DNA from: Georhizobium profundi
GTDB taxonomy: Bacteria; Pseudomonadota; Alphaproteobacteria; Rhizobiales; Rhizobiaceae
Reading direction: 5' to 3'
Length of the DNA: 64,000 bases
Assembly (NCBI RefSeq): GCF_003952725.1
Contig: NZ_CP032509.1
Span: 3,124,001-3,188,000 of the forward strand
Below are positions 1-9,284 of this stretch, in pieces; positions within the stretch are counted from its first letter, which is position 1; each line of letters begins with the position of its first letter. The notes under the pieces were generated by a model that was given only the letters and a program-made list of their open reading frames with translations, did not search any database and had not been told where the DNA came from. Both the position numbers and the translations under genes were made by a program.

Positions 1-694
1 GGCAGAACGCCGGCTTCGGCCGTAGCGATACACGCCAACAGCAACGTAGAGGATGCTGAAGCACTCGCTGCCACATTAAGGCAGAATGGGGCAGTGGGCT
101 GCCGCACTCACGGCCAACTTGGAAGTACCGTTTGAGGCGGGTGAACTCCTTCACAAAGCGCAAGCTGCCATCGGGCCGATCGGCGTCGTCGTCAATAATG
201 CCTCGGTTTTCTTGTCCGATGAGGCGGAGCGTTTCGACGAGACCCTCTTCGACCGCCACTTCGCCGTGCATGTCAAAGCGCCTTTGGCGATCTCGGCAGC
301 TTTCGCCGGCAAGCGCCGGGAACAATGGCGGTCTCATCGTCAACATCATCGACCAGCGGGTGTGGGCGCTCACGCCGCGATTCTTTTCCTACACGCTGTC
401 CAAATCGGCGCTGTGGACCGCCACGCAGACCATGGCACAGGCTTTTGCGCCGCGCGGGATTCGCGTCAACGCCATCGGTCCCGGCCCGACGCTTGCCAAT
501 GAGCGGCAGGACACGGCGGACTTTGCCGCCAGACGAAGAGCGTTCCCTTGGGATACGGCCCGGATCTGCCTGATTTCGGTCGCACAATCCGCTATCTGTT
601 CGACACGCCGTCCATTACGGGCCAGATGATCGCGCTCGACGGTGGCCAGCATCTCGCATGGGAAACGCCGGACGTCGTGAACGCCAGGGAATAA
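1..694 (+). pseudogene. Short-chain dehydrogenase/reductase, 5'-truncated by the window and frameshifted
   Basis: This is an SDR-family NAD(P)-dependent oxidoreductase of unknown substrate whose reading frame is broken. The first piece is in frame 1 (about 1-105). It continues in frame 2 with the cofactor-fold motif VVNNASVF (about 105-310), then in frame 3 with the active-site region YTLSKSA and the segment GIRVNAIGPGPT (about 310-530), and returns to frame 2 for the usual SDR ending ITGQMIALDGGQHLAW, stopping at 692-694. Each piece is clearly coding and the pieces are in the right order, so the gene is complete apart from its 5' end but carries about three single-base shifts. The third looks like one missing C in a short C run near 527. 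Because several shifts cluster within the first 700 bases, sequencing error is as likely as true decay. It lies just upstream of uvrC on the same strand. Confidence 0.75.
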
Positions 695-814
695 CAGACA
701 GAGTGCCATTGTGACCGAGGAGCCAGCCAAGAAGTCCGCGCCGCGCAACCTGTTCAAACGCAGGGCTGCGCGTGGGTTGTCGCCGCGCATGCCGCGGAAG
801 ACATCGGGATCGAC

Positions 815-2872
815 GTGGATGCGCTCGATTTTTCGACGATCGCGGATGCGGATATCTCGCCTGATTCCCTTCCCGACGAGGACAGCGACACGGAGACGGA
901 TGAGGTCGAAGCGGTTGCGCAGGAAAGTGGCCCCGCGATCGACTGGGAGGCGTTGACCAAGCCGGAGCCGGGGCTGCAGGGGCCTGATGTCATCCAGGCA
1001 TTCGTCAAGCGGCTGCCGAACGGGCCTGGCGTGTACCGGATGTTCAACGCCAAGGGCGACGTTCTCTATGTCGGCAAGGCGCGCAGCCTGAAGAAGCGTG
1101 TCGCGAACTATGCCCAGGGCCGCGTCCATTCCAACCGCATCGCCCGCATGGTGCGCGAAACCGCGCATATGGAATTCGTCACCACCCGAACCGAAACAGA
1201 AGCGCTTCTGCTGGAAGCGAATCTGATCAAGCGCTTGCGGCCGCGTTTCAATGTGTTGCTGCGGGACGACAAGTCGTTTCCCTATATTCTGGTGACCGGG
1301 GATCACCCGGCACCGGCCATCTTCAAGCACCGCGGCGCGCGTGCGCGCAAAGGCGAGTATTTCGGGCCGTTCGCATCGGCGGGCGCGGTCGGCCGTACGA
1401 TCAACGCACTGCAGCGCGCATTCCTGCTCAGAACCTGCACGGATTCGGTTTATGAAGGCCGGACACGGCCGTGCCTGCTCTACCAGATCAAGCGATGCTC
1501 GGGCCCTTGCACCGGCGAGATCAGCCTGCCGGACTACGCCGAGCTCGTGCAGGAAGCGGAGGATTTTCTTTCCGGCAAGAGCCAGAAGGTGAAGTCGCAC
1601 ATCTCGCAGGCCATGCAGCAGGCATCGGAAGATCTCGACTTCGAGCGCGCGGCCGTGTTCCGCGACCGTCTGTCGGCGCTCAGCCATGTGCAGAGCCACC
1701 AGGGCATCAACCCCCGCTCCGTCGACGAGGCGGATGTCTTCGCCATCCATCTCGCAGGCGGGCTGGCCTGCATCCAGGTGTTCTTCTTTCGCACCGGCCA
1801 GAACTGGGGCAACCGGGCTTATTTTCCGAAGGCCGACCCGCAGCTTTCCGCCGGCGAGATCCTCGGGGCGTTCATGTCCCAGTTCTACGACGACAAGCCG
1901 ATCCCGAAGCAGATCCTGCTGTCCGAAGAAGTCGAGGAGCAATCGCTGATCGCGGAAGCATTGTCGCTCAAGGGCGAGCGCAAGATCGCGATCTCGGTGC
2001 CGCAGCGTGGGGAGAAGAAGGAGCTCGTGGACCACGCGCTCAGCAACGCCCGAGAAGCCCACGGCCGGCAGATTGCGGAAACGGCCTCGCAAGCCCGGTT
2101 GCTGCAGGGCATTCAGGAAACATTCGGACTTGAGCGCAAGCCGCGCCGGGTCGAGGTCTACGACAACTCCCACATCATGGGCACCAACGCCGTAGGCGCG
2201 ATGATCGTCGCCGGCCCCGAGGGTTTTGCGAAGAACCACTACCGCAAGTTCAACATCCGCTCGACCGACATCACGCCGGGCGACGACTTTGGCATGATGC
2301 GAGAGGTGATGGAGCGGCGCTTCTCACGGTTGATCAAGGAGCATCCGCTGGAAAGCGCCACGGACCAGTCGTCGGGTGACGACGACACTGATGCGCCGCT
2401 ACCCGCGTGGCCTGATCTCATCCTCATCGATGGTGGCCAGGGACAGATGACGGCCGTGCGGGAAATTCTGGACTCGCTCGGCATCAGGGACAAGGTGACG
2501 GCGATCGGCGTTGCCAAGGGGATGGATCGTGAGGCCGGGCGCGAGCGATTCTTCATGGAGGGCAAGCAGCCCTTCACCCTGCCGCCGCGTGACCCGGTGC
2601 TTTATTTTCTGCAGCGACTGCGCGACGAGGCGCATCGCTTCGCCATCGGCTCGCACCGCCAGCGGCGCAAGAAGGAGATGGTGAAGAACCCGCTGGACGA
2701 GATCGGCGGCATCGGCCCGGCGCGCAAGCGCGCGCTGCTTCATCATTTCGGGACGGCCAAGGCTGTTTCGCGCGCGGCGCTGACGGATCTGCGCGCAGTC
2801 GACGGGATCTCCGAAGCGATGGCGATCTCGATCTACAACCACTTTCACCCGGATGCTTCCGGCGCCCGGTAG
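815..2872 (+). CDS. uvrC: Excinuclease ABC subunit C
   Basis: UvrC is the nuclease of nucleotide excision repair and cuts on both sides of a lesion marked by UvrA-UvrB. From the GTG at 815 it is 685 residues. A GIY-YIG nuclease domain begins near residue 70 (PGVYRMF ... LYVGKA). A UVR helix pair lies around 256-291 ([14 protein letters not shown]), the RNase H-like C-terminal nuclease follows ([21 protein letters not shown]), and a helix-hairpin-helix ends the protein ([17 protein letters not shown]). Cysteines 208, 220, 228 and 232 have the 12-8-4 spacing of the iron-sulfur cysteines known in E. coli UvrC. An acidic N-terminal extension of about 55 residues precedes the nuclease. The start is uncertain: a GTG at 711 opens a coding-looking segment in another frame, which a single-base shift near 765-790 would join to uvrC. 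The stop lies inside a terminator hairpin. Confidence 0.95.
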   Translation: MDALDFSTIADADISPDSLPDEDSDTETDEVEAVAQESGPAIDWEALTKPEPGLQGPDVIQAFVKRLPNGPGVYRMFNAKGDVLYVGKARSLKKRVANYAQGRVHSNRIARMVRETAHMEFVTTRTETEALLLEANLIKRLRPRFNVLLRDDKSFPYILVTGDHPAPAIFKHRGARARKGEYFGPFASAGAVGRTINALQRAFLLRTCTDSVYEGRTRPCLLYQIKRCSGPCTGEISLPDYAELVQEAEDFLSGKSQKVKSHISQAMQQASEDLDFERAAVFRDRLSALSHVQSHQGINPRSVDEADVFAIHLAGGLACIQVFFFRTGQNWGNRAYFPKADPQLSAGEILGAFMSQFYDDKPIPKQILLSEEVEEQSLIAEALSLKGERKIAISVPQRGEKKELVDHALSNAREAHGRQIAETASQARLLQGIQETFGLERKPRRVEVYDNSHIMGTNAVGAMIVAGPEGFAKNHYRKFNIRSTDITPGDDFGMMREVMERRFSRLIKEHPLESATDQSSGDDDTDAPLPAWPDLILIDGGQGQMTAVREILDSLGIRDKVTAIGVAKGMDREAGRERFFMEGKQPFTLPPRDPVLYFLQRLRDEAHRFAIGSHRQRRKKEMVKNPLDEIGGIGPARKRALLHHFGTAKAVSRAALTDLRAVDGISEAMAISIYNHFHPDASGAR

Positions 2873-2888
2873 CGCCGGAAGCTTTTTC
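2855..2888 (+). terminator. Intrinsic terminator at the end of uvrC
   Basis: An 11-bp perfect stem, GCTTCCGGCGC (2855-2865) with GCGCCGGAAGC (2872-2882), has a 6-base loop and is followed by TTTTT. The left arm lies in the last codons of uvrC and the stop codon (2870-2872) is in the loop and right arm. It also separates uvrC from the convergent gene ending at 2893. Confidence 0.85.
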
Positions 2889-2892
2889 AGCA

Positions 2893-3423
2893 TCAGAACT
2901 CGGCGTAGCGGCGCGCGATCTCGCTCTGCTTGGCAACCAGTGCCTGGAAACCGTCGTCTTTCGCTCCGGCATCAACGTCGCCTGCCTGGCCGAGGCCGCC
3001 GATCATGCTGTCAAGCCGCATGGCTTCAAGCACGGCAAGAGCTGCAGCACGGGGATCCCGCACGGTTTGTTCGGTAGGTAGCGGCTCAAGCCTGGTGAGG
3101 CTGCGTTCTACGACCGTGCTCGATGCGCCGGACGCACCCTGCCCACTGCCCCTTGATGACGCGGCGGAGGTGCTCTCCAGCGGCCTTCCAGCCGGCGCCG
3201 ATGACGAGGTGGCCGCCGCTCTCGTCGAAGATGTGGACGACGGCGTCGTGGATGCACCGGCAGTCGTCGAGGATGCAGCCGGCGCCGAGCCTCCGCTGCT
3301 CACCGTCGAGGGGGCGGAGGAGCCAGAAGTCTGCGTCGATGCGTTGGCGGACTGTGAAGGTGGGGACGATTGCTGCGACGATGAAGCCTGTGGCTGCCTG
3401 TAGCCGATAAGAGCTCCGATCAT
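2893..3423 (-). CDS. Hypothetical protein, Ser/Thr/Ala-rich low complexity
   Basis: A protein of 176 residues that I do not recognise. The ATG at 3423 is preferred over one 69 bases upstream because GGAGA lies 6-7 bases before it. After a short N-terminus (MIGALIGYRQPQ) comes a long stretch made almost only of Ser, Thr, Ala, Gly and Pro, roughly residues 15-95. A more ordinary C-terminal third follows (DPRAAALAVLEAMRLDSMIGG ...) and ends in a charged helix-like tail (KQSEIARRYAEF). No clear signal peptide or catalytic motif is visible. The low-complexity part suggests a disordered linker. It converges on uvrC and diverges from pgsA. An opposite-strand open frame (2930-3403) exists, but the minus frame has the better ribosome binding site and a structured C-terminus. 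Confidence 0.6.
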   Translation of the reverse strand: MIGALIGYRQPQASSSQQSSPPSQSANASTQTSGSSAPSTVSSGGSAPAASSTTAGASTTPSSTSSTRAAATSSSAPAGRPLESTSAASSRGSGQGASGASSTVVERSLTRLEPLPTEQTVRDPRAAALAVLEAMRLDSMIGGLGQAGDVDAGAKDDGFQALVAKQSEIARRYAEF

Positions 3424-3649
3424 TACTATTCTCCATGTCAGATCGATCGGGCGGGTGTTTAGCGAGTTCTTCTTTAGAAACCGGCGAAACAATCGTTTGA
3501 AATGCGGCCAGTCCGGTTACCTATGATTCATCAGTCCGTTGCGCAGCTCTGCGATGGTTGGACGGACGCGGCCCGGTTCGGACAAAATGGAGGTTGACGC
3601 CATGGCTATCGACCGTTCATCTGGCACCACTTTGAAATTGAAGGTGACC

Positions 3650-4234
3650 ATGGCCTCGCCGGTCTACAACATCCCAAATCTTCTGACCTACGGTCGCATC
3701 CTGGCGGTGCCGCTGATCGTCTTGTGCTTCTTCGTCGAAGGCCGGCTGCACGGGTCGGATTTCGCCCGCTGGTCGGCGCTCGTGATCTTCGTGATTGCGT
3801 CGCTCACGGACTGGCTCGATGGCTATCTCGCGCGCCTTTGGGATCAGTCATCCAATATTGGCCGCATGCTGGATCCCATTGCCGACAAGCTGCTCGTAGC
3901 GTCCGTATTGTTGCTGATGGCAGCGGACGGCACGATCGCCGGATGGACGATCTGGGCCGCGATCACCATTCTTTGCCGCGAAATTCTCGTGTCTGGCCTT
4001 CGCGAATATCTGGCAGCCCTGAAGGTGTCCGTGCCCGTCACGCGCATCGCCAAGTGGAAGACGACAATCCAGATGGTCGCGCTTGCCTTCCTTCTCGCCG
4101 GCCCTGCGGGCGACAAGATCCTGCCTTACACCACCGAACTTGGTATCGCGCTGCTGTGGGCAGCGGCGCTGATCACGATCTACACCGGCTACGATTATTT
4201 CCGGGCCGGGTTGAAGCATGTGGTGACCGAATGA
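3650..4234 (+). CDS. pgsA: CDP-diacylglycerol--glycerol-3-phosphate 3-phosphatidyltransferase
   Basis: This membrane enzyme transfers phosphatidyl from CDP-diacylglycerol to glycerol 3-phosphate, the committed step to phosphatidylglycerol and cardiolipin. From the ATG at 3650 it is 194 residues and begins MASPVYNIPNLLTYGR, the usual start for this family. AAGGTGA lies just upstream. The frame is open further up (to 3539), but that segment reads as leader. The CDP-alcohol phosphotransferase motif DGxxAR(x8)Gx3Dx3D is present as DGYLARLWDQ ... GRMLDPIADK. Several hydrophobic segments follow, as expected of a multi-pass inner-membrane protein. The stop overlaps the moaD start (ATGA), so the two are translationally coupled. 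Confidence 0.95.
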   Translation: MASPVYNIPNLLTYGRILAVPLIVLCFFVEGRLHGSDFARWSALVIFVIASLTDWLDGYLARLWDQSSNIGRMLDPIADKLLVASVLLLMAADGTIAGWTIWAAITILCREILVSGLREYLAALKVSVPVTRIAKWKTTIQMVALAFLLAGPAGDKILPYTTELGIALLWAAALITIYTGYDYFRAGLKHVVTE

Positions 4235-4488
4235 AGCGCAAGCTCATCTATTTCGCTTGGGTGCGCGAGCGCATCGGCAAGTCCGAAGAAGAGCGCGAAC
4301 TGCCCGAAAGTGTCGTCAGCGTCAGCGATCTTCTCGCCTATCTGCAGACGCAGGGCGACGAGTACGAGGCAGCGCTGCAGCACGCCCATGTGATCCGAGT
4401 GGCGCTCGACCAGGAGCATGCCGACCATCGCGAGCCGATCGGCAATGCGCGTGAAATCGCGCTGTTCCCGCCGATGACCGGCGGATGA
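4231..4488 (+). CDS. moaD: Molybdopterin synthase small subunit
   Basis: MoaD is the ubiquitin-like sulfur carrier of molybdopterin synthase. Its C-terminal Gly is thiocarboxylated and supplies sulfur to precursor Z on MoaE. The protein has 85 residues, close to the family norm. It begins MKRKLIYFAWVRERIG and ends in the required Gly-Gly (PPMTGG). Its ATG overlaps the pgsA stop by four bases and moaE follows after six bases. The pgsA-moaD-moaE order is typical of Rhizobiales. Confidence 0.95.
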   Translation: MKRKLIYFAWVRERIGKSEEERELPESVVSVSDLLAYLQTQGDEYEAALQHAHVIRVALDQEHADHREPIGNAREIALFPPMTGG

Positions 4489-4494
4489 AGAGCC

Positions 4495-4974
4495 ATGGCC
4501 GTTACACCGACCATCCGCGTTCAGGCTGACGATTTCGACGTCGCTGCAGAGATCGAAGCAGTGGCATCGGGGCGCACCGATATCGGCGCGGTGGTGACGT
4601 TCACGGGCCTTTGCCGCGATGAGAACGGCCGGCTCTCGGCGCTAGAGCTCGAACATTATCCCGGCATGGCCGAGGCGGAAATCCGCCGCATCGCCGACGA
4701 AGCCATCGCCCGGTTCGGATTGAGCGGTCTCACCGCCATCCACCGCTGTGGCAAGATCGCTCCCGGCGGCAACATCGTGCTCGTGGTCACCGCCTCGTCG
4801 CACCGGCAGGCGGCATTCGATGGTGCAAATTTCCTGATGGATTACCTGAAGACCTCGGCGCCCTTCTGGAAGAAGGAGCACGCCGCAAGCGGCCAAGCCG
4901 GCGAATGGGTGGCTGCGCGCGACGCCGACGATGAGGCACGGCTTCGCTGGCAAAAGGTCGGCGGCGAAAGCTGA
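4495..4974 (+). CDS. moaE: Molybdopterin synthase catalytic subunit
   Basis: MoaE is the large catalytic subunit of molybdopterin synthase and converts precursor Z to molybdopterin using MoaD thiocarboxylate. It is 159 residues. Family features are the VVTFTGLCRDENG region, LELEHYPGMAE, the stretch IHRCGKIAPGGNIVLV, and the C-terminal FWKKEH that holds the conserved active-site Lys region. It starts six bases after moaD, so the two subunits are made together. A short hairpin with a T run ends the unit at about 5007. Confidence 0.95.
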   Translation: MAVTPTIRVQADDFDVAAEIEAVASGRTDIGAVVTFTGLCRDENGRLSALELEHYPGMAEAEIRRIADEAIARFGLSGLTAIHRCGKIAPGGNIVLVVTASSHRQAAFDGANFLMDYLKTSAPFWKKEHAASGQAGEWVAARDADDEARLRWQKVGGES

Positions 4975-4980
4975 CCCGTC

Positions 4981-5007
4981 AGCCTGCCTTCAGGCGTAGG
5001 CTTTTTC
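4981..5007 (+). terminator. Probable intrinsic terminator after moaE
   Basis: The arms AGCCT and AGGCT enclose an inner GCC/GGC pairing with a small bulge, and TTTTTC follows directly. It sits just after the moaE stop and closes the pgsA-moaD-moaE unit. The stem is short, so termination may be partial. Confidence 0.6.
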
Positions 5008-5103
5008 TCAAAGAGCGCTGCTCGAAGGATGGGTTGCCTCGTCTTCGCGCCGTCGATCGCCGATAAAGAGCGAAAATCGGCGCGAAGAAGCACTGGAGTG
5101 AAC

Positions 5104-5844
5104 ATGCGACGCGACGAAGCGAATGTCCTGATCGGCGACATCTCCTGCCTGTTCGGCACCCTGCCGCTGGAAGACCGGCTGGCGTGGCTGCAAAGCGCCG
5201 GCCACTCGATCGTCTTCACGACCAGCCTCGGTATCGAGGATCAGGTGGTGACCGATGCGCTCGTGAGCGCCCTGCCCTCGGCGCGGATCGTCACGCTCGA
5301 CACACTGCGCCTTTTCGACGAGACGGTGGATCTGATCGAGGAGACCGAGGCGCGTTACGGCATTTCGATCGAGCGTTTCCTTCCGGAACCGAGCGCGGTC
5401 GACCAGTTCGTGGCGACCTACGGGATGAACGGGTTCTACGAAAGCGTCGAAGCACGCCACGCCTGTTGCGGCATCCGTAAGGTGGAACCGCTCGGTCGGG
5501 CGCTGGCGGGTGCCGATATCTGGATCACCGGACTGAGGCGTGGCCAGTCGGCGGCGCGCGGCAGCGTGCCCTTTGCCGAATGGGATGCTGATCGGGAACT
5601 GTTGAAGATCAATCCGCTCGCCGACATGTCGCTCGAAGATATCCGGCTTCGTGTTGCGGAACGCAGCATTCCGGTCAATCCGCTCCACCTGCGCGGCTAT
5701 CCGTCGATCGGCTGTGCGCCCTGCACCCGCGCCATCAAGCCCGGCGAAGACGAGCGCGCCGGCCGCTGGTGGTGGGAACGCGACGAGCAGCGCGAATGCG
5801 GCCTGCATGTCGCCGGTGCCGCCTCGGCCCTGCCAGCCGCCTGA
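5104..5844 (+). CDS. cysH: Assimilatory adenylyl-sulfate/phosphoadenylyl-sulfate reductase
   Basis: It reduces activated sulfate to sulfite in cysteine synthesis. From the ATG at 5104 it is 246 residues. GGAGTG lies five to ten bases upstream, and the frame extending to 5029 is treated as leader. It has a PAPS-reductase fold start (TTSLGIEDQ), cysteine pairs C121-C122 and C204-C207, and a C-terminal ECGLH with the catalytic Cys at 232. In this family the two cysteine pairs bind a [4Fe-4S] cluster and mark enzymes that use APS rather than PAPS, so APS reductase activity is the likelier reading. No cysN or cysD is in this window. A strong terminator lies between it and the convergent ndk. Confidence 0.93.
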   Translation: MRRDEANVLIGDISCLFGTLPLEDRLAWLQSAGHSIVFTTSLGIEDQVVTDALVSALPSARIVTLDTLRLFDETVDLIEETEARYGISIERFLPEPSAVDQFVATYGMNGFYESVEARHACCGIRKVEPLGRALAGADIWITGLRRGQSAARGSVPFAEWDADRELLKINPLADMSLEDIRLRVAERSIPVNPLHLRGYPSIGCAPCTRAIKPGEDERAGRWWWERDEQRECGLHVAGAASALPAA

Positions 5845-5868
5845 CCCAGCGATCCGGCATCCGACATC

Positions 5869-5903
5869 AAAAAACCCCGGGACCTGGGCCCCGGGGTTTT
5901 CTG
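5869..5903. terminator. Bidirectional terminator between cysH and ndk
   Basis: The arms AAAACCCCGGG and CCCGGGGTTTT flank a short loop. The stem is flanked by an A run on one side and a T run on the other, so it can stop transcripts from both convergent genes. Confidence 0.9.
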
Positions 5904-5945
5904 TAACTACGACAGCGGCTTGGCGCCTGCTGCCGAGAAATCGAT

Positions 5946-6368
5946 TCAGCCGACGATTTCGGTGCCGGAGAACCAGTAAGCGATTTCTTCCGCTGCGGTC
6001 TCGGGAGCGTCGGAGCCGTGCACCGAGTTCTCGCCGATTGAGAGCGCGTGCACCTTGCGGATGGTGCCTTCTGCAGCATCCTTCGGGTTGGTTGCGCCCA
6101 TGACTTCGCGGTTCTTGGCGATGGCGTTCTCGCCTTCCAGCACCTGAACGATCGTCGGGCCCGACGACATGAATTCGGTCAGTTCGCCGAAGAACGGACG
6201 ATCCTTGTGGACCGCGTAGAAGCCTTCGGCTTCGCGCAGGCTCATCCATACGCGCTTGGAAGCGACGACGCGCAGGCCGGCGTCTTCCAGCATCTTGGTG
6301 ATGGCGCCGGTGAGGTTGCGCTTCGTTGCGTCGGGCTTGATCATCGAAAAGGTGCGTTCGATCGCCAT
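5946..6368 (-). CDS. ndk: Nucleoside-diphosphate kinase
   Basis: It transfers the gamma phosphate between nucleoside tri- and diphosphates through a phosphohistidine. From the ATG at 6368 it is 140 residues, the family length, and starts [14 protein letters not shown]. The active-site region reads [20 protein letters not shown], and [10 protein letters not shown] carries the catalytic His. The open frame extends 27 codons further upstream, but that part is not family-like, and GGGAAA lies at a workable distance before the chosen start. Confidence 0.96.
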   Translation of the reverse strand: MAIERTFSMIKPDATKRNLTGAITKMLEDAGLRVVASKRVWMSLREAEGFYAVHKDRPFFGELTEFMSSGPTIVQVLEGENAIAKNREVMGATNPKDAAEGTIRKVHALSIGENSVHGSDAPETAAEEIAYWFSGTEIVG

Positions 6369-6476
6369 GAGGTTTTCCCTGTTCTTTTGCTTGACGGAAT
6401 GTTGGGAGAATTTGGCGGCCTCCATAGCCGCCAAGTGTTGCGAACACAAGACACGACGACGAGACGGCGGCTGGGC

Positions 6477-7166
6477 TCAGGCGGCGGCCGGCACCGCGCG
6501 ACCGATCCCGCCGTGTAGATCGAGGCAGGTCTCGAACCAGTCCAGCACCGGATCATCATGGCCGAGCAGCGGCTCGCGCATGATGATCCTGGCCCACTGG
6601 AAAGCGCCGAACAGGATGTAGTCGGAGAAAAGCGGACTTGCGCCACCGATGAAGGGCTGGTGGCGCAGCATGGCGCGCACGGGCTCCAGCCTCGCATTCA
6701 GTTTGCCGAGTTCCGACAGCCCGCGCTCGCGCGTTTCCTCCAGCGGCATGCCGAAGCGGGCTTCGCGGCTGTTGCGAAAGAACGCCTGGTCATCGGGCGC
6801 CAGCGCGTCATGCACGTCCATGATCGCCGCCTTGCCGATGATCGCGTGAATCTGCGTCTGGCACCAAGCTTCGACGAACCGGGCCATCGCTTCGCCGCCC
6901 GGTCCGCCGAACAGCGAAGGGCCATCGGGTCGCGTTCTTTCCAGATGCAGCGCGATGGCGAAGGAATCGGACACGGTCGCATCTCCGTCGCGGATGACCG
7001 GCACGATGCCGCTGCCATCTTCGATCTTCGGAATTTCGGTGAAGGGAACGTACCGGCTTTCCCACGCGAGCCCCTTATGGGCGAGCGCCATCACGACTTT
7101 CCAGCAATGCGGGCTGAAGGGGCGTGCGGAGTCACTGCCAACGAGTTCGTAGAGTTGAATGGTCAT
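6477..7166 (-). CDS. Glutathione S-transferase family protein
   Basis: A cytosolic thioredoxin-fold protein of 229 residues. The N-terminal domain (MTIQLYELVGSDSARPFSPHCWKVVMALAHKGL ...) has the GST layout, including the region before VPVIRDGDATVSDSFAIALHL, where a cis-Pro and the glutathione-binding Asp-Ser normally lie. The helical C-terminal domain follows (FIGGASPLFSDYILFGAFQWAR). The substrate cannot be told from sequence. GGGAGA precedes the ATG. It is transcribed away from the ABC-F gene and toward ndk. Confidence 0.88.
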   Translation of the reverse strand: MTIQLYELVGSDSARPFSPHCWKVVMALAHKGLAWESRYVPFTEIPKIEDGSGIVPVIRDGDATVSDSFAIALHLERTRPDGPSLFGGPGGEAMARFVEAWCQTQIHAIIGKAAIMDVHDALAPDDQAFFRNSREARFGMPLEETRERGLSELGKLNARLEPVRAMLRHQPFIGGASPLFSDYILFGAFQWARIIMREPLLGHDDPVLDWFETCLDLHGGIGRAVPAAA

Positions 7167-7340
7167 GCAGCGATCTCCCTCTGCGCTGGCCCACAGATGG
7201 GCAACATCAGTGCCTATGCCATGGTGCTGTCACCGCATCCATAACATGCGATGCGCCGCATGCCCCCTCTTCCTGCCGAACGCCGGGCCTTCGCTGGAAC
7301 GCTCCTTGCCAAGAACGCCTCCATCAGCCAAGAAGCCGCC

Positions 7341-9218
7341 ATGCTTCAGATCAGCGACCTCTCGCTCCGCATCGCCGGGCGCCTTCTTATCGACCATGCC
7401 TCGGTCACACTGCCTTCGGGCACGAAGGCGGGCCTCGTCGGGCGCAACGGAACCGGCAAGTCCACCCTTTTCCGGGCGATCACCGGCGACCTAGCCTCTG
7501 AAAGCGGCTTCGTGCATGTGCCGAAAGGCGCACGCATCGGCGGCGTTGCGCAGGAAGCACCCGCGACCGAGGACGCTCTGCTCGACATCGTGCTTTCGGC
7601 CGACAAGGAGCGCGCCGCGCTGATGGTAGAAGCCGAGACGGCGACGGATCCCAACCGCATTGCCGACATCCAGACGCGTCTCGTCGATATCGACGCGCAT
7701 TCGGCCGAAGCGCGGGCCGCTAGCATTCTCTCTGGTCTCGGTTTCGACGAGGCTGCGCAGAAGCGACCCGCATCGAGCTTTTCCGGAGGCTGGCGCATGC
7801 GCGTTGCGCTCGCTTCCGTGCTGTTCGCCGAGCCCGACCTGCTGCTCCTCGACGAGCCGACGAACTATCTCGACCTCGAAGGCACGTTGTGGCTCGAGGA
7901 GTATGTGCGGCGCTACCCGCACACGGTCATCATCATCAGCCACGACCGCGACCTCCTGAACAAGGCCGTCAATTCGATCGTGCATCTGGAGCACAAGAAG
8001 CTCACCTTCTATCGCGGCGGCTACGACCAGTTCGCCCGCCAGAAAGCGGAAGCGGAGGAACTTCAAACCAAAGCGCGCACGAAGCAGATGGCCAAGCGCA
8101 AGCACATGGAATCCTTCGTCGAGCGCTTCCGTGCCAAGGCGTCCAAGGCGCGCCAGGCACAATCGCGCCTCAAGGCGCTGGAGCGCATGGGCGAGATCGC
8201 GGCCGTATCGCAGGAACATGTCGCCGGTTTCACCTTCCCGGCGCCGGAAAAGGTGGTGGCATCGCCCATCATCGCGATCGAGAGCGGTTCGGTTGGATAT
8301 ACTCCCGGGCAGCCGATCCTGCGGCACCTCAATCTGCGCATCGATGCCGACGACCGTATCGCGCTGCTCGGCTCGAACGGCAACGGCAAATCCACCTTCG
8401 CAAAGCTGATTTCCAGCCGACTTGACCTCGCCGATGGTCAAATGACCGTCGCGCCGGGGCTGAAGATCGGTTTCTTTGCTCAGCACCAGCTGGATGACCT
8501 CATCCCGGGCGATTCCGCGGTCGCGCATATCCGCCGCCTGATGCCGGACGCGCCGGAAGCCAAGGTGCGTGCGCGCGTCGCACAGATGGGGCTCGTGACC
8601 GAGAAGATGGATACGCCGGCCAAGGATCTATCAGGCGGCGAGAAGGCGCGGCTCCTGATGGGGCTTGCGACCTTCGAGGGGCCCAACCTGCTTATCCTCG
8701 ACGAACCGACGAACCACCTCGACATCGACAGCCGCCAGGCGCTTGTCGAGGCGCTCAACGATTTCGACGGCGCCGTGCTTCTGATCGCACACGATCGCCA
8801 TCTCATCGAAGCGACGGTCGAACGGCTGTGGATCGTCGGCGGCGGCTCGGTCAAGGCCTATGACGGCGATCTGGAAGACTACCGCAACCTGATCGTCGGC
8901 GGCTCGCCCAAGAATTCCGACAAGCGTCGTCTTGCCGAAGAGGCCGCTGCCGAAGCGCAGCGCTCGAAGTCCGACCAGCGTAAGGCTGCTGCCGATCGCC
9001 GCAAGGAAATGGCGCCACTGAAGAAGAAGATTGGTGAACTGGAAGCGGCGACCGCCAAGCTGCAGAAGCGGATACTGGCCATCGACACCGAACTTGCCGA
9101 TCCGGCAGTCTATGACAACAAGGCCAGGATCGTCGCGCTTGGCAAGGAACGGACCGACTGCGAAAGACGGCTTGTCGACGCCGAAGAGCAGTGGCTGACG
9201 CTGTCAGCGGAATATTAA
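7341..9218 (+). CDS. ABC-F family ATPase (ribosome-associated type)
   Basis: A soluble ABC-F protein with two ATP-binding cassettes and no membrane domain. Known members (EttA, Uup, YheS and others) act on ribosomes. From the ATG at 7341 it is 625 residues. The first cassette has Walker A GRNGTGKST (about 34-42), signature SFSGGWRMRVALA and Walker B LLLLDEPTNYLDLE. A charged linker follows (KARTKQMAKRKHMESFVERF), then a second Walker A GSNGNGKST, signature LSGGEKARLLMGL and Walker B LLILDEPTNHLDID. A Lys/Glu-rich coiled-coil tail ends it. The upstream in-frame start at 7251 gives 30 extra residues not typical of the family. It resembles YheS-type proteins most. Which ABC-F subgroup it belongs to is not certain. 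Confidence 0.9.
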   Translation: MLQISDLSLRIAGRLLIDHASVTLPSGTKAGLVGRNGTGKSTLFRAITGDLASESGFVHVPKGARIGGVAQEAPATEDALLDIVLSADKERAALMVEAETATDPNRIADIQTRLVDIDAHSAEARAASILSGLGFDEAAQKRPASSFSGGWRMRVALASVLFAEPDLLLLDEPTNYLDLEGTLWLEEYVRRYPHTVIIISHDRDLLNKAVNSIVHLEHKKLTFYRGGYDQFARQKAEAEELQTKARTKQMAKRKHMESFVERFRAKASKARQAQSRLKALERMGEIAAVSQEHVAGFTFPAPEKVVASPIIAIESGSVGYTPGQPILRHLNLRIDADDRIALLGSNGNGKSTFAKLISSRLDLADGQMTVAPGLKIGFFAQHQLDDLIPGDSAVAHIRRLMPDAPEAKVRARVAQMGLVTEKMDTPAKDLSGGEKARLLMGLATFEGPNLLILDEPTNHLDIDSRQALVEALNDFDGAVLLIAHDRHLIEATVERLWIVGGGSVKAYDGDLEDYRNLIVGGSPKNSDKRRLAEEAAAEAQRSKSDQRKAAADRRKEMAPLKKKIGELEAATAKLQKRILAIDTELADPAVYDNKARIVALGKERTDCERRLVDAEEQWLTLSAEY

Positions 9219-9252
9219 GAAGCGGTCGCCATCGACTGACGACGACCGCTTC
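9219..9252. terminator. Hairpin after the ABC-F gene
   Basis: GAAGCGGTCG (9219-9228) pairs perfectly with CGACCGCTTC (9243-9252) across a 14-base loop, directly after the ABC-F stop and before a convergent small gene. There is no clear T run, so it may be a transcript-end stabiliser rather than a strong terminator. Confidence 0.5.
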
Positions 9253-9284
9253 CGGCCCGCTCGCATTCTTATCGAATTTGGACT

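Noticed and set aside
389..2239. A 616-codon open frame on the minus strand opposite uvrC
   Set aside because: It is the mirror of a GC-rich real gene. It has no family motifs and its length comes from the codon bias of uvrC on the other strand.
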